Below, in pieces: positions 45,148-54,796 of a stretch of 64,000 bases of DNA. Location of the stretch: assembly GCF_000173915.1 (NCBI RefSeq), contig NZ_ACDZ02000009.1, positions 1 to 64,000 on the forward strand, in the 5' to 3' direction. Position 1 is the stretch's first letter. Each line of letters opens with the position of its first letter. This DNA comes from Gemella haemolysans ATCC 10379. Its GTDB lineage: Bacteria; Bacillota; Bacilli; Staphylococcales; Gemellaceae. A program made the position numbers and the translations under genes. The notes under the pieces were generated by a model. That model saw only the letters and a list, made by a program, of their open reading frames with translations. It had not been told where the DNA came from and made no database searches.

Positions 45148-46434
45148 CTAGAAAGTTTTAGTACTTAAATAACCGAAACCTGTTTCGTTAGTAGCACCTG
45201 TAATAGCTTGAATTTCAACTTCGATAGTTCCATCTTCTCTTAATGAGTCTTGGTTACCACCAGCAATTACATTTACTACATCGATGTGTCCGATAACTCT
45301 ATCTAATTTTGGTAATACAACCACTTCGTTAGCATTACCTCCAGTTACTACTGCATCAGCAGCTACGTCAGCATCAGCTAAGCTTTGGCTGGCTCCGTCA
45401 CGTCCTGCATATTCATCAGTTACGATAACTGTTTTAACTTTTTCAGCTTCAATTTTTTTACAGTTCATGATTAAGTCAGTATCTGGGTTACCGAATCCTT
45501 CTTGAGATACGATTACAGCATCTAAGTTTAAGTAACGACAAAGTTTTGCAGTCCAGTTAGATGAACGTTCTTTATCCATTAAGTAAACATTTTCGTTAGT
45601 GATGATTACACCTAAGAAGTTAATTTCTTTACCATGTTTTTTATATAAATCTTCAATAACACCATTGTTTAAGTGCACATATGTTGGGTTTTTATCACAA
45701 GCTGATACACAGTTACCACTTACGATAGCACCATCCATAATTTCAGTTGGATATAGAATTGTTGGTACTATTTGTTTTGCATCAACACCGTATACATAAG
45801 TATCATGTAATAAACCTTGAGTTTGAAGCATGTATACATACCCTACTTTTGGTAGATCTGGATATTCAGCAATTTGTTCTAATAAAGGTTTAGTTTCAAA
45901 TACTTCTACTTCTTCTGGTTCTAATGAACGAGCTAATTCTGCAATGTAACGAGCAGCTTTGAATCCGATGTAGCGAACTGCTTTTTCGTGTTCGTGTTGT
46001 TTAACTCCTTCTTTAGGCTCAGCAATAACGATTAAGTTATTTGTTTTAGAAAATGGAGTATATTCAGCTCCAAGTCCTGTCATGTCGATAATACCTTCTT
46101 GGAATCCTACGATTTTACCAGTAGTTACTACAGCCATACCTTTAAGTGCGATTGTACGACCTTCACCTACAGTATCTACTTTTGAAAGGATACCTGGGAA
46201 AATTCCTCCACGACCTTCAACTTTAACACGAGGTTCAATTACATCCTTAACTGGTGTAATACGAACACTCTCACCTGGACGAGCAATATCTAAATCAACA
46301 GATTCAATTGCATCATCCTCGAAAACAGCTTTTACAAGCTCTTCTTTATTTACATATAATACATTTGCCTCGATTTTTGATTCTGCAGCAAATTGTATAT
46401 CTTTAATATGGATCTTTCCTAATTCAAGACGCAT
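45148..46434 (-). CDS. grdE: Glycine reductase component B, proprotein GrdE
   Basis: 428 residues, cleaved in known systems between Asn and Cys to give two subunits, the second with a pyruvoyl group made from the cysteine. The cleavage motif is visible as VSGNCVSACDKNPTY at about residues 240-254. The pyruvoyl group binds glycine. GrdE works with GrdB in the substrate-specific component B. It precedes grdA by about 52 bases and follows trxA. ATG after GGGAGG. Confidence 0.94.
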   Translation of the reverse strand: MRLELGKIHIKDIQFAAESKIEANVLYVNKEELVKAVFEDDAIESVDLDIARPGESVRITPVKDVIEPRVKVEGRGGIFPGILSKVDTVGEGRTIALKGMAVVTTGKIVGFQEGIIDMTGLGAEYTPFSKTNNLIVIAEPKEGVKQHEHEKAVRYIGFKAARYIAELARSLEPEEVEVFETKPLLEQIAEYPDLPKVGYVYMLQTQGLLHDTYVYGVDAKQIVPTILYPTEIMDGAIVSGNCVSACDKNPTYVHLNNGVIEDLYKKHGKEINFLGVIITNENVYLMDKERSSNWTAKLCRYLNLDAVIVSQEGFGNPDTDLIMNCKKIEAEKVKTVIVTDEYAGRDGASQSLADADVAADAVVTGGNANEVVVLPKLDRVIGHIDVVNVIAGGNQDSLREDGTIEVEIQAITGATNETGFGYLSTKTF

Positions 46435-46465
46435 ACCTAATACCTCCCTATTGAGTTTATTTTTT

Positions 46466-46783
46466 TTATAAATATTTGTTAATCATAGCTTCTATATTTG
46501 GAACAGTAGCATCATCTTTAGTTACTTCTTCGACTTTGCTTCCGTCTTTATATATGGCTATTGTTGGTAACCCTAAAACTTTTTGTTTGATTGCAAGTCT
46601 TCTTGCTTTTGTTGTATCTAGAGCAGCAAACTTAAGTTTGTCTCCGTATTTGTCTGCTAATTCATGTACACTTGGCATAAGTGCTTTACATGGTTCACAT
46701 CCTTGGCTCCAAAAGTCTACTAACACGTATCCTTCTGCTTCCAATACTTCACTCTCAAAGTTTTCTTTGTTTAGTTCTAACAT
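46466..46783 (-). CDS. trxA: Thioredoxin of the glycine reductase operon
   Basis: 105 residues with a thioredoxin fold and active site Cys29-Glu-Pro-Cys32 in [13 protein letters not shown]. The usual CGPC is replaced, as in other glycine-reductase-linked thioredoxins, where the site also differs from CGPC. It re-reduces GrdA and receives electrons from TrxB next door. 31 bases after trxB. Confidence 0.92.
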   Translation of the reverse strand: MLELNKENFESEVLEAEGYVLVDFWSQGCEPCKALMPSVHELADKYGDKLKFAALDTTKARRLAIKQKVLGLPTIAIYKDGSKVEEVTKDDATVPNIEAMINKYL

Positions 46784-46814
46784 TGTCTTTGTCTCCTTTT
46801 TTTATTTTTAAATT

Positions 46815-47757
46815 TTATTCAAATTTCCCAGCAATATATTTTTCTGCAGTGATCGCTGCTACAGCACCATCCCATACAGCTGTCACTACTTGACGAATTT
46901 CTTTTTGACGACAGTCACCTGCTACAAATACACCTTCAACATTTGTCTTAGTGTCTTCTCCAGCTTTAATATAACCACCTTCAGTAAGTTCAACTTTTCC
47001 TTCAAATAGTTTAGTTTGAGGAACATATCCGATGAAGAAGAATAATCCCATAGTTCCATCTTCTTCGTCAGCTTCTACCACATATTCTTCACCTGTAGCT
47101 ACATTTTTTAATTTAATAGCTTCTGAATTCCATCACCAATTGCTTCAAGAACAACCGTTTCAGTTCTAATTTCGAATTGTGGATGATTTCTTGCTTTTTC
47201 AGCTGTGATCCTTTCACAGTGAATATCTTCTTCAAAATGGATGATTGTTACTTTACGAGCAAATTTAGTTAAGAATAAGGCTTCTTCTACAGCACTATTT
47301 CCTCCACCAACTACGAACACTTCAAGTCCATCGAAGAAGTCACCATCACAAGTAGCACAGTAAGAAATACCTTTACTTTCTAATTCCCTAACCCCTGGAA
47401 TATCTAATTTTCTTGGAGATGCTCCGGTTGCAATTACTACTGCTTTAGCTGTGTAATCACCGCTTGTACAAGTAACTACTTTTCGTCCCCTTCAAGTTCA
47501 ACATTTAGTACTTCTTCTTGTTTGAACTCTGTACCAAAATTTTTAGCTTGTTCTGCCATTCTCGCTGTTAAACGTGGTCCAGTTGGATCTTCAATCGCAC
47601 CAGGATAGTTTTCAATCATGTGAGTGATTGCTGCTTGTCCTCCATTTTTCGATTTTTCTAGAACCAAAACGTTTAATTTAGCACGTGAAGCATACAACGC
47701 AGCTGATAAACCTGCAGGTCCAAAACCAATGATAATTACATCATAATTTCTACTCAT
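46815..47757 (-). CDS. trxB: Thioredoxin reductase, with two apparent single-base deletions
   Basis: NADPH-dependent flavoprotein that passes electrons to TrxA and so to glycine reductase. The FAD motif IGFGPAGLSAALYASRAK, the redox pair in ISYCATCDGDFF and the NADPH motif VVGGGNSAVEEALF are all present. The frame breaks twice by one lost base: at the run 47480-47483 (GDEK should continue VVTCTSGDY) and near 47123-47130 (GDGIQ should continue EAIKLKNV). Restored, it gives about 314 residues, the normal length. Stops at the breaks are TAG and TAA, so selenocysteine does not explain them. Sequence errors are the simplest reading, given an intact operon. Confidence 0.92.
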
Positions 47758-47781
47758 AATTATCCTCCTTTATTTATTTTT

Positions 47782-48150
47782 TTATAAAATTCTATTTATC
47801 GCATTTAATAATAAATCGTAATCAATAACACTAAAGTCATCTTTTACTCTATCTGTCCACTGAGGAACTTCTTTATTTTTTCTAAATTTTTCAAAAGTTC
47901 CTACCGCTTCAGAAATTAAATTAATAGAAGCAACATCTAGTTCATTATTTTTCTTAATGACTACGGATCTATAAATTGTTTCATTTGGTTTAACACTTCC
48001 ATATAGTGGATGTGTTACAATTTCCCAATTTTCATGAACGTAGTCCCTAACTTTTTTTAATACATCTAGATATTCAATATCGTAATATTCGACTTCTATG
48101 TTTCTAACTTTTTCATTTGAAAATCTTGGATTATTTGTTATCAATTTCAT
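47782..48150 (-). CDS. grdX: GrdX family protein
   Basis: 122 residues, with the family's N-terminal LITNNPRF and the HPLYGSVKPNETIYRSVVI segment. GrdX is found at the head of most glycine reductase operons; its function is not known. First gene here, directly behind the glycine riboswitch, with GGAGGG about 9 bases before the ATG. It lies 24 bases upstream of trxB. Confidence 0.9.
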   Translation of the reverse strand: MKLITNNPRFSNEKVRNIEVEYYDIEYLDVLKKVRDYVHENWEIVTHPLYGSVKPNETIYRSVVIKKNNELDVASINLISEAVGTFEKFRKNKEVPQWTDRVKDDFSVIDYDLLLNAINRIL

Positions 48151-48177
48151 AGCGTCCCTCCTAAAATAAAAACAACA

Positions 48178-48200
48178 AAAAGAAAGCTAGCTTTCTCTCT
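48178..48200 (-). terminator. Riboswitch-controlled terminator ahead of grdX
   Basis: GAAAGCTAGCTTTC hairpin followed in the transcript by TTTTTGTTGTTTTTATTTT. It lies between the aptamer and the grdX ribosome-binding site, where it can decide read-through. Confidence 0.65.
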
Positions 48201-48202
48201 GT

Positions 48203-48312
48203 TGACTTGCTTCAGAGTTCTGTCCTAGTGCAGTTTTTTTACCTGAGAATTTCATTAACAATTGCTAAGTGTTAATTTGTACCTTCGGTGTCCAATGTCC
48301 TCTCCCACACTA
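48203..48312 (-). promoter_or_regulatory. Glycine riboswitch (single gcvT-type aptamer)
   Basis: The minus strand has the glycine-aptamer landmarks in order: GGGAGAGG (48299-48306), ACCGAAGG (48282-48289), CTCAGGT (48241-48247), and GGACAGAACTCTG (48213-48225). Only one aptamer is present; a CTCTG...CAGAG stem after it could be the 'ghost' helix of single glycine riboswitches. With the terminator behind it, high glycine would switch on the operon that consumes it. Confidence 0.9.
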
Positions 48313-48647
48313 ATCATACAGTTTATTTTTTACACCCTTATTTTATACTATTTCTCAAACAAATGGAACCATTATTTTAAACCATGTATACGCTCTACAA
48401 AAATATATTATCATATATGCTCATGAAAAATAACATTAAATCTCATTAAATCTACAACATAACTGTTATATAACTGATTTTTATTCTGAAATTTAAAGAA
48501 TATTTTTGTTTTTTTCGAAGTATAGTTTTATAAATTAAGTTTATACTATCTTGCGAAAACACCTTTGTAATAATTATGAAAGTAATGAAAACATCTGATT
48601 TTTAGAAAATAATATGCTTATTTTACATTTATTTATAATTTTTTTCG

Positions 48648-48676
48648 TTGAAATATACATACTTTTTCGTTATACT
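48648..48676 (+). promoter_or_regulatory. Promoter of rarD
   Basis: TTGAAA (48648-48653), 17-base spacer, TATACT (48671-48676). Between this and the riboswitch (48320-48640) I see only AT-rich DNA in which the grd promoter must lie, with no clear single candidate. Confidence 0.75.
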
Positions 48677-48711
48677 TAATCATACATTCATTTAGTATAA
48701 GGAGGAATAAT

Positions 48712-49629
48712 ATGAATAACACTCAAAAAAGTTTATTATCTATCCTCGTATGTTATTTTTCTTGGGGACTATTTCCTATTTATTTTAAATTACTAAAAGA
48801 AATAGATGCATATGAAGTTCTTGCGATGAGAATTATATGTTCTTTTGTTTTTATGGTTATTGTAGTGATGATTGCAAAAAATAAAAAATCTATCCTTAAT
48901 GAAATAACGACTCTCTGGAAAAATAAGAAACGTGTCTTGTTATTAGTACTAGCATCTTTTTTAATATCATTAAATTGGCTTACATATATAATTGCAGTTA
49001 ACACTAATCATGTACTAGAAGCAAGTTTTGGATACTATTTAAATCCAATTGTAACAATTATCTTAGCCGTAGTATTTTTAAAAGAGAAACTAACACACAC
49101 TCAAACAGTAGCATGTCTATGTGTTGGCGGATCATTATTATACTTATTTATATCACTGGGATCTCTGCCATGGATTTCCATTATTCTAGCATTAAGCTTC
49201 GGACTTTACAGCTTATGTAAGAAAAAAATTGTACTAAGTCCAAAAGCAAGTTTACTTATAGAAACAGCAATAGTTTCTCCTATTGCATTTATCTATATAA
49301 GTTATCTTACAGCAAATAATTCACTTACATTTTATTCTTTTGGAACAGATACATTAATATATTTATTATTATCTGGTGTAATTACTGCAGTTCCACTAAT
49401 GTTATTTGCTAAAGGAGCTACAGCAATTCCACTATACATTTTAGGTATTCTTCAATACTTACCACCTACAATGCAATTCTTCATAGGAATCTTTGTATAT
49501 GGAGAGGTATTAAGTATTCAAAAACTAATCTCATTCTCAATAATTTGGGTAGCCGTAGCAGCATTCTGTTATTCAGCGGTTATTTCAATGAAAAAACAAA
49601 ACTTAATTAATGAGAGTCATAAAAAATAA
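48712..49629 (+). CDS. rarD: EamA/RarD family transporter
   Basis: 305-residue membrane protein with about ten hydrophobic segments in two EamA halves. It starts SLLSILVCYFSWGLFPIYFK, with RxxCSF and LNWLTYIIAVNTNHVLEASFGYYLNPI typical of RarD. The transported compound is not established for most members. It is divergent from the grd operon and has its own promoter and terminator. Confidence 0.9.
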   Translation: MNNTQKSLLSILVCYFSWGLFPIYFKLLKEIDAYEVLAMRIICSFVFMVIVVMIAKNKKSILNEITTLWKNKKRVLLLVLASFLISLNWLTYIIAVNTNHVLEASFGYYLNPIVTIILAVVFLKEKLTHTQTVACLCVGGSLLYLFISLGSLPWISIILALSFGLYSLCKKKIVLSPKASLLIETAIVSPIAFIYISYLTANNSLTFYSFGTDTLIYLLLSGVITAVPLMLFAKGATAIPLYILGILQYLPPTMQFFIGIFVYGEVLSIQKLISFSIIWVAVAAFCYSAVISMKKQNLINESHKK

Positions 49630-49670
49630 AAAGAACTTATCCATATTTTTCATGGATAAGTTCTTTTTTA
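49625..49670. terminator. Bidirectional terminator after rarD
   Basis: AAAAAGAACTTATCCAT...ATGGATAAGTTCTTTTT between convergent genes. Confidence 0.9.
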
Positions 49671-50138
49671 TAATATTGTCCAATTTTTATATACTACTTT
49701 CTCTAATGCACCTTTATCATTACCTAATTCCTGTTTCAATTTCAAGATCAGAGGCGAGGAATTCTTTATACCTAATTCTTCCAAGTCGATCCAATATATT
49801 CCACTAGAATCATTTAGTTCATCTTCCAACTTTTCTGAAATCATATCTTGCTGTTCGAGATTAATATCAACGTTATAAAATACCATAATATGATGTACTG
49901 TGCGATTAGATTCTTCTACAAAAACATCATAAGCTCTGCAGTTCCCATAGTTTTCTATTGCATACCCCGTTTCTTCTCTGAATTCACGAACTAATGTTTC
50001 TGTAAGTCCCTCATTTTCTTTTTGACTACCTCCTGGTAAATCGAATCTATTTTTATAAGGTCCTCTCTCTTTTTGGATACATAAAAGCTTATTATTTCTT
50101 ATACATATTCCATAAACTCCAATGTGATTAATAATCAT
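49668..50138 (-). CDS. Nudix hydrolase
   Basis: 156 residues with a complete Nudix box (GSQKENEGLTETLVREFREE followed by TGY, about residues 37-59), so it binds Mg and hydrolyses a nucleoside diphosphate derivative. Substrate unknown; MutT-like clean-up activity is one possibility. Its upstream neighbour is a MITE-like repeat. Confidence 0.88.
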   Translation of the reverse strand: MIINHIGVYGICIRNNKLLCIQKERGPYKNRFDLPGGSQKENEGLTETLVREFREETGYAIENYGNCRAYDVFVEESNRTVHHIMVFYNVDINLEQQDMISEKLEDELNDSSGIYWIDLEELGIKNSSPLILKLKQELGNDKGALEKVVYKNWTIL

Positions 50139-50165
50139 AATATACCTTCCTCAATTCTTCAAAAA

Positions 50166-50339
50166 GGGGCTGACCTAAAAGACCTAAATTTTAACAAGGT
50201 GTATATGAAAACTCATAGACGCAGTGGTTTATTGATATCTAAATTCGCTTTATAAAAGCTATTTAGATATCTAATAAACTGTGCGGGGGTAACTCGACAA
50301 AATCGATTTCTACGAAATCACGATTTTTGAGTCACTCCC
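50166..50339. repeat. MITE-like repeat, copy 4 (reverse orientation)
   Basis: 174 bp, inverted relative to copies 1-3. It starts GGGGCTGACCTAAAAG and ends AAAAATC-like then GAGTCACTCCC. This copy defines both ends cleanly and shows the imperfect terminal inverted repeats GGGAGTGACTCAAAAA / GGGGCTGACCTAAAAG. It ends about 10 bases from the galU stop codon. Confidence 0.85.
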
Positions 50340-50348
50340 GCTTTAATC

Positions 50349-51224
50349 TTATTCTAATTCTGCTAATTTAGCTTTTAAGTATGGCACTAAATCATCTTTT
50401 AAATCAGACTTAAGTGCAAAGTCGATAGTAGTTTTAACAAATCCAATTGTTTCACCTACATCGTAACGTTTACCTTGGAAGTCATATGCATAAACATTTT
50501 CTTCCTCATTTAACATTTGGATAGCATCTGTTAATTGAACTTCTCCACCAACACCCACTTGTTTTTTAGCTAAGTGTTTGAAAATTCCTGGATTAAGAAC
50601 ATATCTTCCCATAATCGCTTGATTAGATGGTGCTGTTCCTGGAGCTGGTTTTTCCACAAAAGTTTCAACATCATATAAGTGTCCATCTTGTCCTTTAGGC
50701 GCAATAACACCATATCTGTGTGTTTGATCTTCTGGAACTGTTTGAACCCCGATTACAGAACATCCTGTTTCTTCTGCTTTATCAATAAGTTGTTTGATTG
50801 CAGGATATTCATCATTAATTACAACATCGTCACCAAGTAATACTGCGAATGGCTCATCTCCGATGAAACTACGAGCAGTTAAAATCGCATCTCCTAATCC
50901 TGCCATTTCTTTTTGACGTACGTAGTGAATATTAGCAAGTTGTGTTGGGTATTTAACTTTTTCTAATAATTCAAGTTTACCTTTGTTTTCTAACTCTACT
51001 TCTAACTCCACGTTTCTATCGAAGTGGTCTTCAATAGCTCTTTTTTGTTTACCAGTTACAATAATTATATCTTCAATTCCAGCTTTTACCGCTTCTTCTA
51101 CTATGTATTGAATAGTAGGAGTATCGATAATCGGAAGCATCTCCTTAGGTAATGCTTTAGTAGCAGGAAGGAAACGCGTACCATATCCTGCTGCTGGAAT
51201 AATCGCTTTTCTTACTTTTTTCAT
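50349..51224 (-). CDS. galU: UTP-glucose-1-phosphate uridylyltransferase
   Basis: Makes UDP-glucose from UTP and glucose-1-phosphate. The 291 residues begin with the nucleotide-binding signature [20 protein letters not shown] (about 9-28); LLGDDVVIN and [13 protein letters not shown] follow. UDP-glucose feeds surface polysaccharide and glycolipid synthesis; galE at 61182 uses it. Single gene. Confidence 0.96.
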   Translation of the reverse strand: MKKVRKAIIPAAGYGTRFLPATKALPKEMLPIIDTPTIQYIVEEAVKAGIEDIIIVTGKQKRAIEDHFDRNVELEVELENKGKLELLEKVKYPTQLANIHYVRQKEMAGLGDAILTARSFIGDEPFAVLLGDDVVINDEYPAIKQLIDKAEETGCSVIGVQTVPEDQTHRYGVIAPKGQDGHLYDVETFVEKPAPGTAPSNQAIMGRYVLNPGIFKHLAKKQVGVGGEVQLTDAIQMLNEEENVYAYDFQGKRYDVGETIGFVKTTIDFALKSDLKDDLVPYLKAKLAELE

Positions 51225-51442
51225 TTATTCACCTATATTCTTTTCTAAAATTTAACAAACTAATAATAACATATTTTCATCGATTTGGCAAACTTTTTCC
51301 TTATTTTCAAACTATATAAATAACATTTTAAATTTAGCATTCTTTTATGTCACCGATATCGAATATTGATATTATGTTTTTTTATAAAATCCTTTATTGT
51401 TTTTCTGTTTTGTTTCGAACATTTATCGAACAATACTTAAAA

Positions 51443-51476
51443 GAGAACTTAGAATGAAAAAACATCCTAAGTTCTT
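51443..51476 (-). terminator. Terminator of htrA
   Basis: AGAACTTAGGATG...CTAAGTTCT hairpin just after the htrA stop codon. Confidence 0.75.
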
Positions 51477-51481
51477 ATATT

Positions 51482-52819
51482 TTATCTTGTATTTAAGGCT
51501 TGTACAACAACATTTGTTGTTTGTTCTTTACCATTTCTATAGTAAGTTACTTTTACAGTATCTCCAATTTTTGATTTCTCAAATAAGTATTTTCTAACTG
51601 CAGCAACATCTTTTACTTCTTCACCATTTAATTTTGTAATGATATCATATTTCTCTAAACCTGCTTGATCTGCTGGTGTACCGTTCTCAACATAACGAAT
51701 TACTACACCTTGTTTACCTTCATATTTCAATTGAGATTTAACAGTATCACTATCTACTGTATTCACAGATACTAATTGTACACCTAATGCAGGTCTAATC
51801 ACTCTACCTGATTGTTCTAATTGTTCAGTAATAAGTTTTACTTCATTTGAAGGAATACCAAACCCAATTCCCTCGGCACTTACATTTGCAGTTGCTTTTG
51901 CAATTTTAGACTCGTTAATACCGATAAGTTTACCTTCACTATTGATTAATGCACCACCACTATTACCTGGGTTAATGGCCGCATCCGTTTGAATTACAGT
52001 TTGGTTCCAGTCATTTTTACCATCTCCATCAACATCCATTGGGATTTGTCTATTTACAGCTGATACAATTCCTTTTGTAACAGTATTAGATAAGTTAACA
52101 TCTAAGGGCGATCCGATAGCAAAAGCTGTTTCACCAACTGCGATTTTATCACTATCAGCAAAATCCATCGTTGTAGTTACATTATCTCCGCTAATTTTTA
52201 ATACAGCAAGGTCTGTCCAAACATCAGTCCCGACAACTTCTGCATTTACATTTGTTCCATCACTTAAAATAACAGATAATTTCTTAGCACCATTAACAAC
52301 GTGGTTATTAGTAACGACATATGCTACATTTCCTACTTTTTTGTAGATCACTCCACTACCACTAGAAGCTGCTTTTAAATCACCAGAATCATTACCAGAT
52401 CTACTAGAACCTCCTAAGATTGACTCTAGGTTATTAGATGTATTACTTTGGTAGTTCACGATTGAAACTACTGCATCTTTTGCTTTTGAAATTGCGTTTA
52501 CTGTAATTTGTTCATTATCTTTATCTTCTTTTGTCGCTGTTACCGAAGAATTCAGAGCCTTACCAGTTCCCATTACCGCTTGCGCTCCAAAAACACTAGT
52601 AGCTCCAAGAGCAAACGCTGCAAAGACAGTTAGAAATAATTTTCCATAGTTATTTTTCTCCTGAACAGGTACTTGTGCATTGTTCATCTCTTGATAATTT
52701 TCATAGTTATTGTATTGAGAATTTTCTACATTATCATAATTTTGATAATCGTTTTGTTCATTATAATTTCCTTGATTGTTAAATTCTCTATTATTTTGGT
52801 TGTTATTTCTGTTTTCCAT
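51482..52819 (-). CDS. htrA: HtrA-like membrane-anchored serine protease
   Basis: 445 residues: an Asn/Gln/Tyr-rich cytoplasmic N-terminus (about 1-55), a transmembrane helix (about 60-80), a trypsin-like domain with triad His in TNNHVVNG, Asp in TDLAVLKI and Ser in NPGNSGGAL, then one PDZ domain (from about 350). It degrades misfolded proteins at the membrane-wall interface and matures surface proteins. The unusually polar N-terminal tail is of unknown use. Single gene with its own terminator. Confidence 0.94.
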   Translation of the reverse strand: MENRNNNQNNREFNNQGNYNEQNDYQNYDNVENSQYNNYENYQEMNNAQVPVQEKNNYGKLFLTVFAAFALGATSVFGAQAVMGTGKALNSSVTATKEDKDNEQITVNAISKAKDAVVSIVNYQSNTSNNLESILGGSSRSGNDSGDLKAASSGSGVIYKKVGNVAYVVTNNHVVNGAKKLSVILSDGTNVNAEVVGTDVWTDLAVLKISGDNVTTTMDFADSDKIAVGETAFAIGSPLDVNLSNTVTKGIVSAVNRQIPMDVDGDGKNDWNQTVIQTDAAINPGNSGGALINSEGKLIGINESKIAKATANVSAEGIGFGIPSNEVKLITEQLEQSGRVIRPALGVQLVSVNTVDSDTVKSQLKYEGKQGVVIRYVENGTPADQAGLEKYDIITKLNGEEVKDVAAVRKYLFEKSKIGDTVKVTYYRNGKEQTTNVVVQALNTR

Positions 52820-53059
52820 AAGAATCCTCCTTTTAAACTTTATTTATATTATTTTAAGGTTAAACGTATTTCACCTACATTTTTATAATATCAGTATCAA
52901 CTTAAACGAAGTTTAAAGAAAAGTTTAAATGTACTTAATATTTTTTTACGAATTACGTATCATATATTTTTCATAATATATATACTTCATTATTCTATAT
53001 ATAAATTATATGAAAAAAATAAGAAGGATGCAACATTTGTAACCTAATGAAACCTAAAT

Positions 53060-53117
53060 AAAAAACTCAAACGTAATTAATCCATGATTGAAGTTCAAAC
53101 ATGAGTAAATTACGCTT
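53060..53117 (-). terminator. Terminator of the 53129 gene
   Basis: TCAAGCGTAATT...AATTACGTTTGA in minus sense, followed by GTTTTTTATTT. The remainder of 52840-53050 is AT-rich; no clear htrA promoter was assigned. Confidence 0.7.
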
Positions 53118-53128
53118 GATGTTTATCT

Positions 53129-53662
53129 TTATACTAATACTATATATTTTTTACAGATATCCGCGAAGAATCCTTGAACATCTCCTGCTTTAAGCATATC
53201 TTCTTGTTCTTGATCCACAATATAGTTCTCACTAGCTTCCATAACCGCCAGAAGTCGTTTGAAAGTATCAGCAAATAGAGCTTCATCTTCATTCAGTAAA
53301 TAGTTGAAGTTTTGTTCAGCAAAAAATGGAATGAAAACCTCTCTAAACGCACCTTGACGTATTCTACCAATAAGTTTTTCACCACTTGCTGTAACGAATA
53401 AGTCTCCTTGTTTTTCAACAAATTCTTTCGCTTTTATGTGACTAGAAAAAATCTGGAATCCTTCTGCTTCTTTGTACTCTCTAAAAACTGGAATTTTAAG
53501 ACCTTGTTCTTCGTAAAGAGCTTTATCGATTATCACAAAAACCTCTTCTAAATCCCAGAATTCTTTCGCTATATAATAAAATGCTACACGCCATCTACTA
53601 TCACTTTTCGGCAATCTTTTAAATGTAGCTACTTGCTCAACTAATTTAATATCTTTTTCCAA
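53129..53662 (-). CDS. Conserved-looking protein of unknown function
   Basis: 177 residues, soluble, no signal peptide. It has mixed alpha/beta character, with segments DLEEVFVIIDKALYEEQG and EGFQIFSSHIKAKEFVEKQG that faintly recall SseB-type domains. I do not regard that as proof. It is 27 bases downstream of pgeF and probably co-transcribed with it. Confidence 0.7.
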   Translation of the reverse strand: MEKDIKLVEQVATFKRLPKSDSRWRVAFYYIAKEFWDLEEVFVIIDKALYEEQGLKIPVFREYKEAEGFQIFSSHIKAKEFVEKQGDLFVTASGEKLIGRIRQGAFREVFIPFFAEQNFNYLLNEDEALFADTFKRLLAVMEASENYIVDQEQEDMLKAGDVQGFFADICKKYIVLV

Positions 53663-53689
53663 TACTGTTTCCTCTATCTCTATGTGAAT

Positions 53690-54391
53690 TTAATCTAATT
53701 GAATTACCGTTCCTATACGTTTTGAAGTAGCATTGTCCAGCCTATATGAGAAAAATTTGTCATTATCTCTTACCGTACAGAAATCAATAATTTTAATATT
53801 ATCTTCTAGTATACCACATTTTTTCAATAATTCTTTATTCAATTTCCATAAATCTAAATAATATTTACCATCAACTTCTTTATAATAATTTGGCACTTCT
53901 AAAACAGCGAATTTTTCGATAAGATCATAAGAAACTTCGTAGTTATCCACACTAACCGATGGCCCTATAATAGTCTTAATATTTTCTATCTTACAACCAT
54001 ATTTTCCTGTCATTATATTCACCATTTCTCCGGCAATATTCCCATATGTCCCACGCCATCCTGCATGAGCTAAGGCAACAACACCTTGCTTTTTATCACA
54101 GAAAACAACAGGTACACAATCTGCAGTAAAAATCAACAACGGAGTATTTCTAAGATTAGTAATTAAACCATCCGCTTCCTTTCCATTGTCAGCAATATCA
54201 GCTTCCGATTCAACAATACGAACATCTGCTCCATGAACCTGAGTATTATAAACTATATTATCATGATTAAATCCATATTTATCAGAGAATCTTTTCATAT
54301 CTTCATTACTCTTCGCATCAACATTCCTATTAGTAAATGCTATTTTTATATTGTTATCACAAATTAAATATCCATCAACTATCTCTCTCAT
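53690..54391 (-). CDS. pgeF: Peptidoglycan editing factor PgeF (YfiH/YlmD family)
   Basis: 233-residue multicopper-oxidase-like/laccase-domain protein. The metal-site residues are visible: His in NTQVHGADV, Cys in FTADCVPVV and His in ALAHAGWRGT. In E. coli PgeF removes wrongly incorporated amino acids from UDP-muramoyl precursors; homologues also show purine nucleoside phosphorylase/deaminase activity. Preceded by AGGAGG. Confidence 0.9.
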   Translation of the reverse strand: MREIVDGYLICDNNIKIAFTNRNVDAKSNEDMKRFSDKYGFNHDNIVYNTQVHGADVRIVESEADIADNGKEADGLITNLRNTPLLIFTADCVPVVFCDKKQGVVALAHAGWRGTYGNIAGEMVNIMTGKYGCKIENIKTIIGPSVSVDNYEVSYDLIEKFAVLEVPNYYKEVDGKYYLDLWKLNKELLKKCGILEDNIKIIDFCTVRDNDKFFSYRLDNATSKRIGTVIQLD

Positions 54392-54509
54392 AATAACCTC
54401 CTAAATTAACACTAATAATATTATACACAAAATATGGGCTGTTGTCTCATTACCCTACTCTATTGAAAATTTTCCTGTTTATACCATACATTCATAATTT
54501 CATCTAAAA

Positions 54510-54546
54510 AATAGGAATCTGAAACATATATCTCTCAGACTCCTAT
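54510..54546 (-). terminator. Terminator of leuS-khpA
   Basis: ATAGGAGTCTGA...TCAGATTCCTAT in minus sense, followed by TTTTTTA. Confidence 0.8.
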
Positions 54547-54561
54547 TAAACATTTATCTTA

Positions 54562-54786
54562 TTATTCTACTAAATCTAAGTAAACTTTTTTACTAAATGT
54601 TGTTGAATTTAATACAGTACGGATTGCGTTAATCACTGTACCTTTTTTCCCTATAATACGCCCACAATCTTCTGGGTGCACTGTTAAAATGTAGTGTTCA
54701 CGTGCATTTTTAACGAATTTTTCGATTTTGATTTCATCTTTATGCTCAACAATTTCGCTAACAATACTATAAATTAATTCTTCCAT
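54562..54786 (-). CDS. khpA: KH-domain RNA-binding protein KhpA
   Basis: 74 residues forming a single KH domain with the GxxG loop in GRIIGKKGTVINAIR. In streptococci KhpA pairs with KhpB (Jag/EloR) and affects cell size and elongation through RNA binding. It is 10 bases downstream of leuS and co-transcribed with it; in many Firmicutes it instead sits beside rpsP. Confidence 0.93.
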   Translation of the reverse strand: MEELIYSIVSEIVEHKDEIKIEKFVKNAREHYILTVHPEDCGRIIGKKGTVINAIRTVLNSTTFSKKVYLDLVE

Positions 54787-54796
54787 GTCTCTCTCC

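Noticed and set aside
46082-46471. A 129-codon plus-strand ORF
   Set aside because: Antisense shadow of grdE; no signal for transcription or translation.
46815-47757. trxB as a third selenoprotein
   Set aside because: The interrupting stops are TAG and TAA after frame changes; no in-frame TGA is present at a cysteine position.
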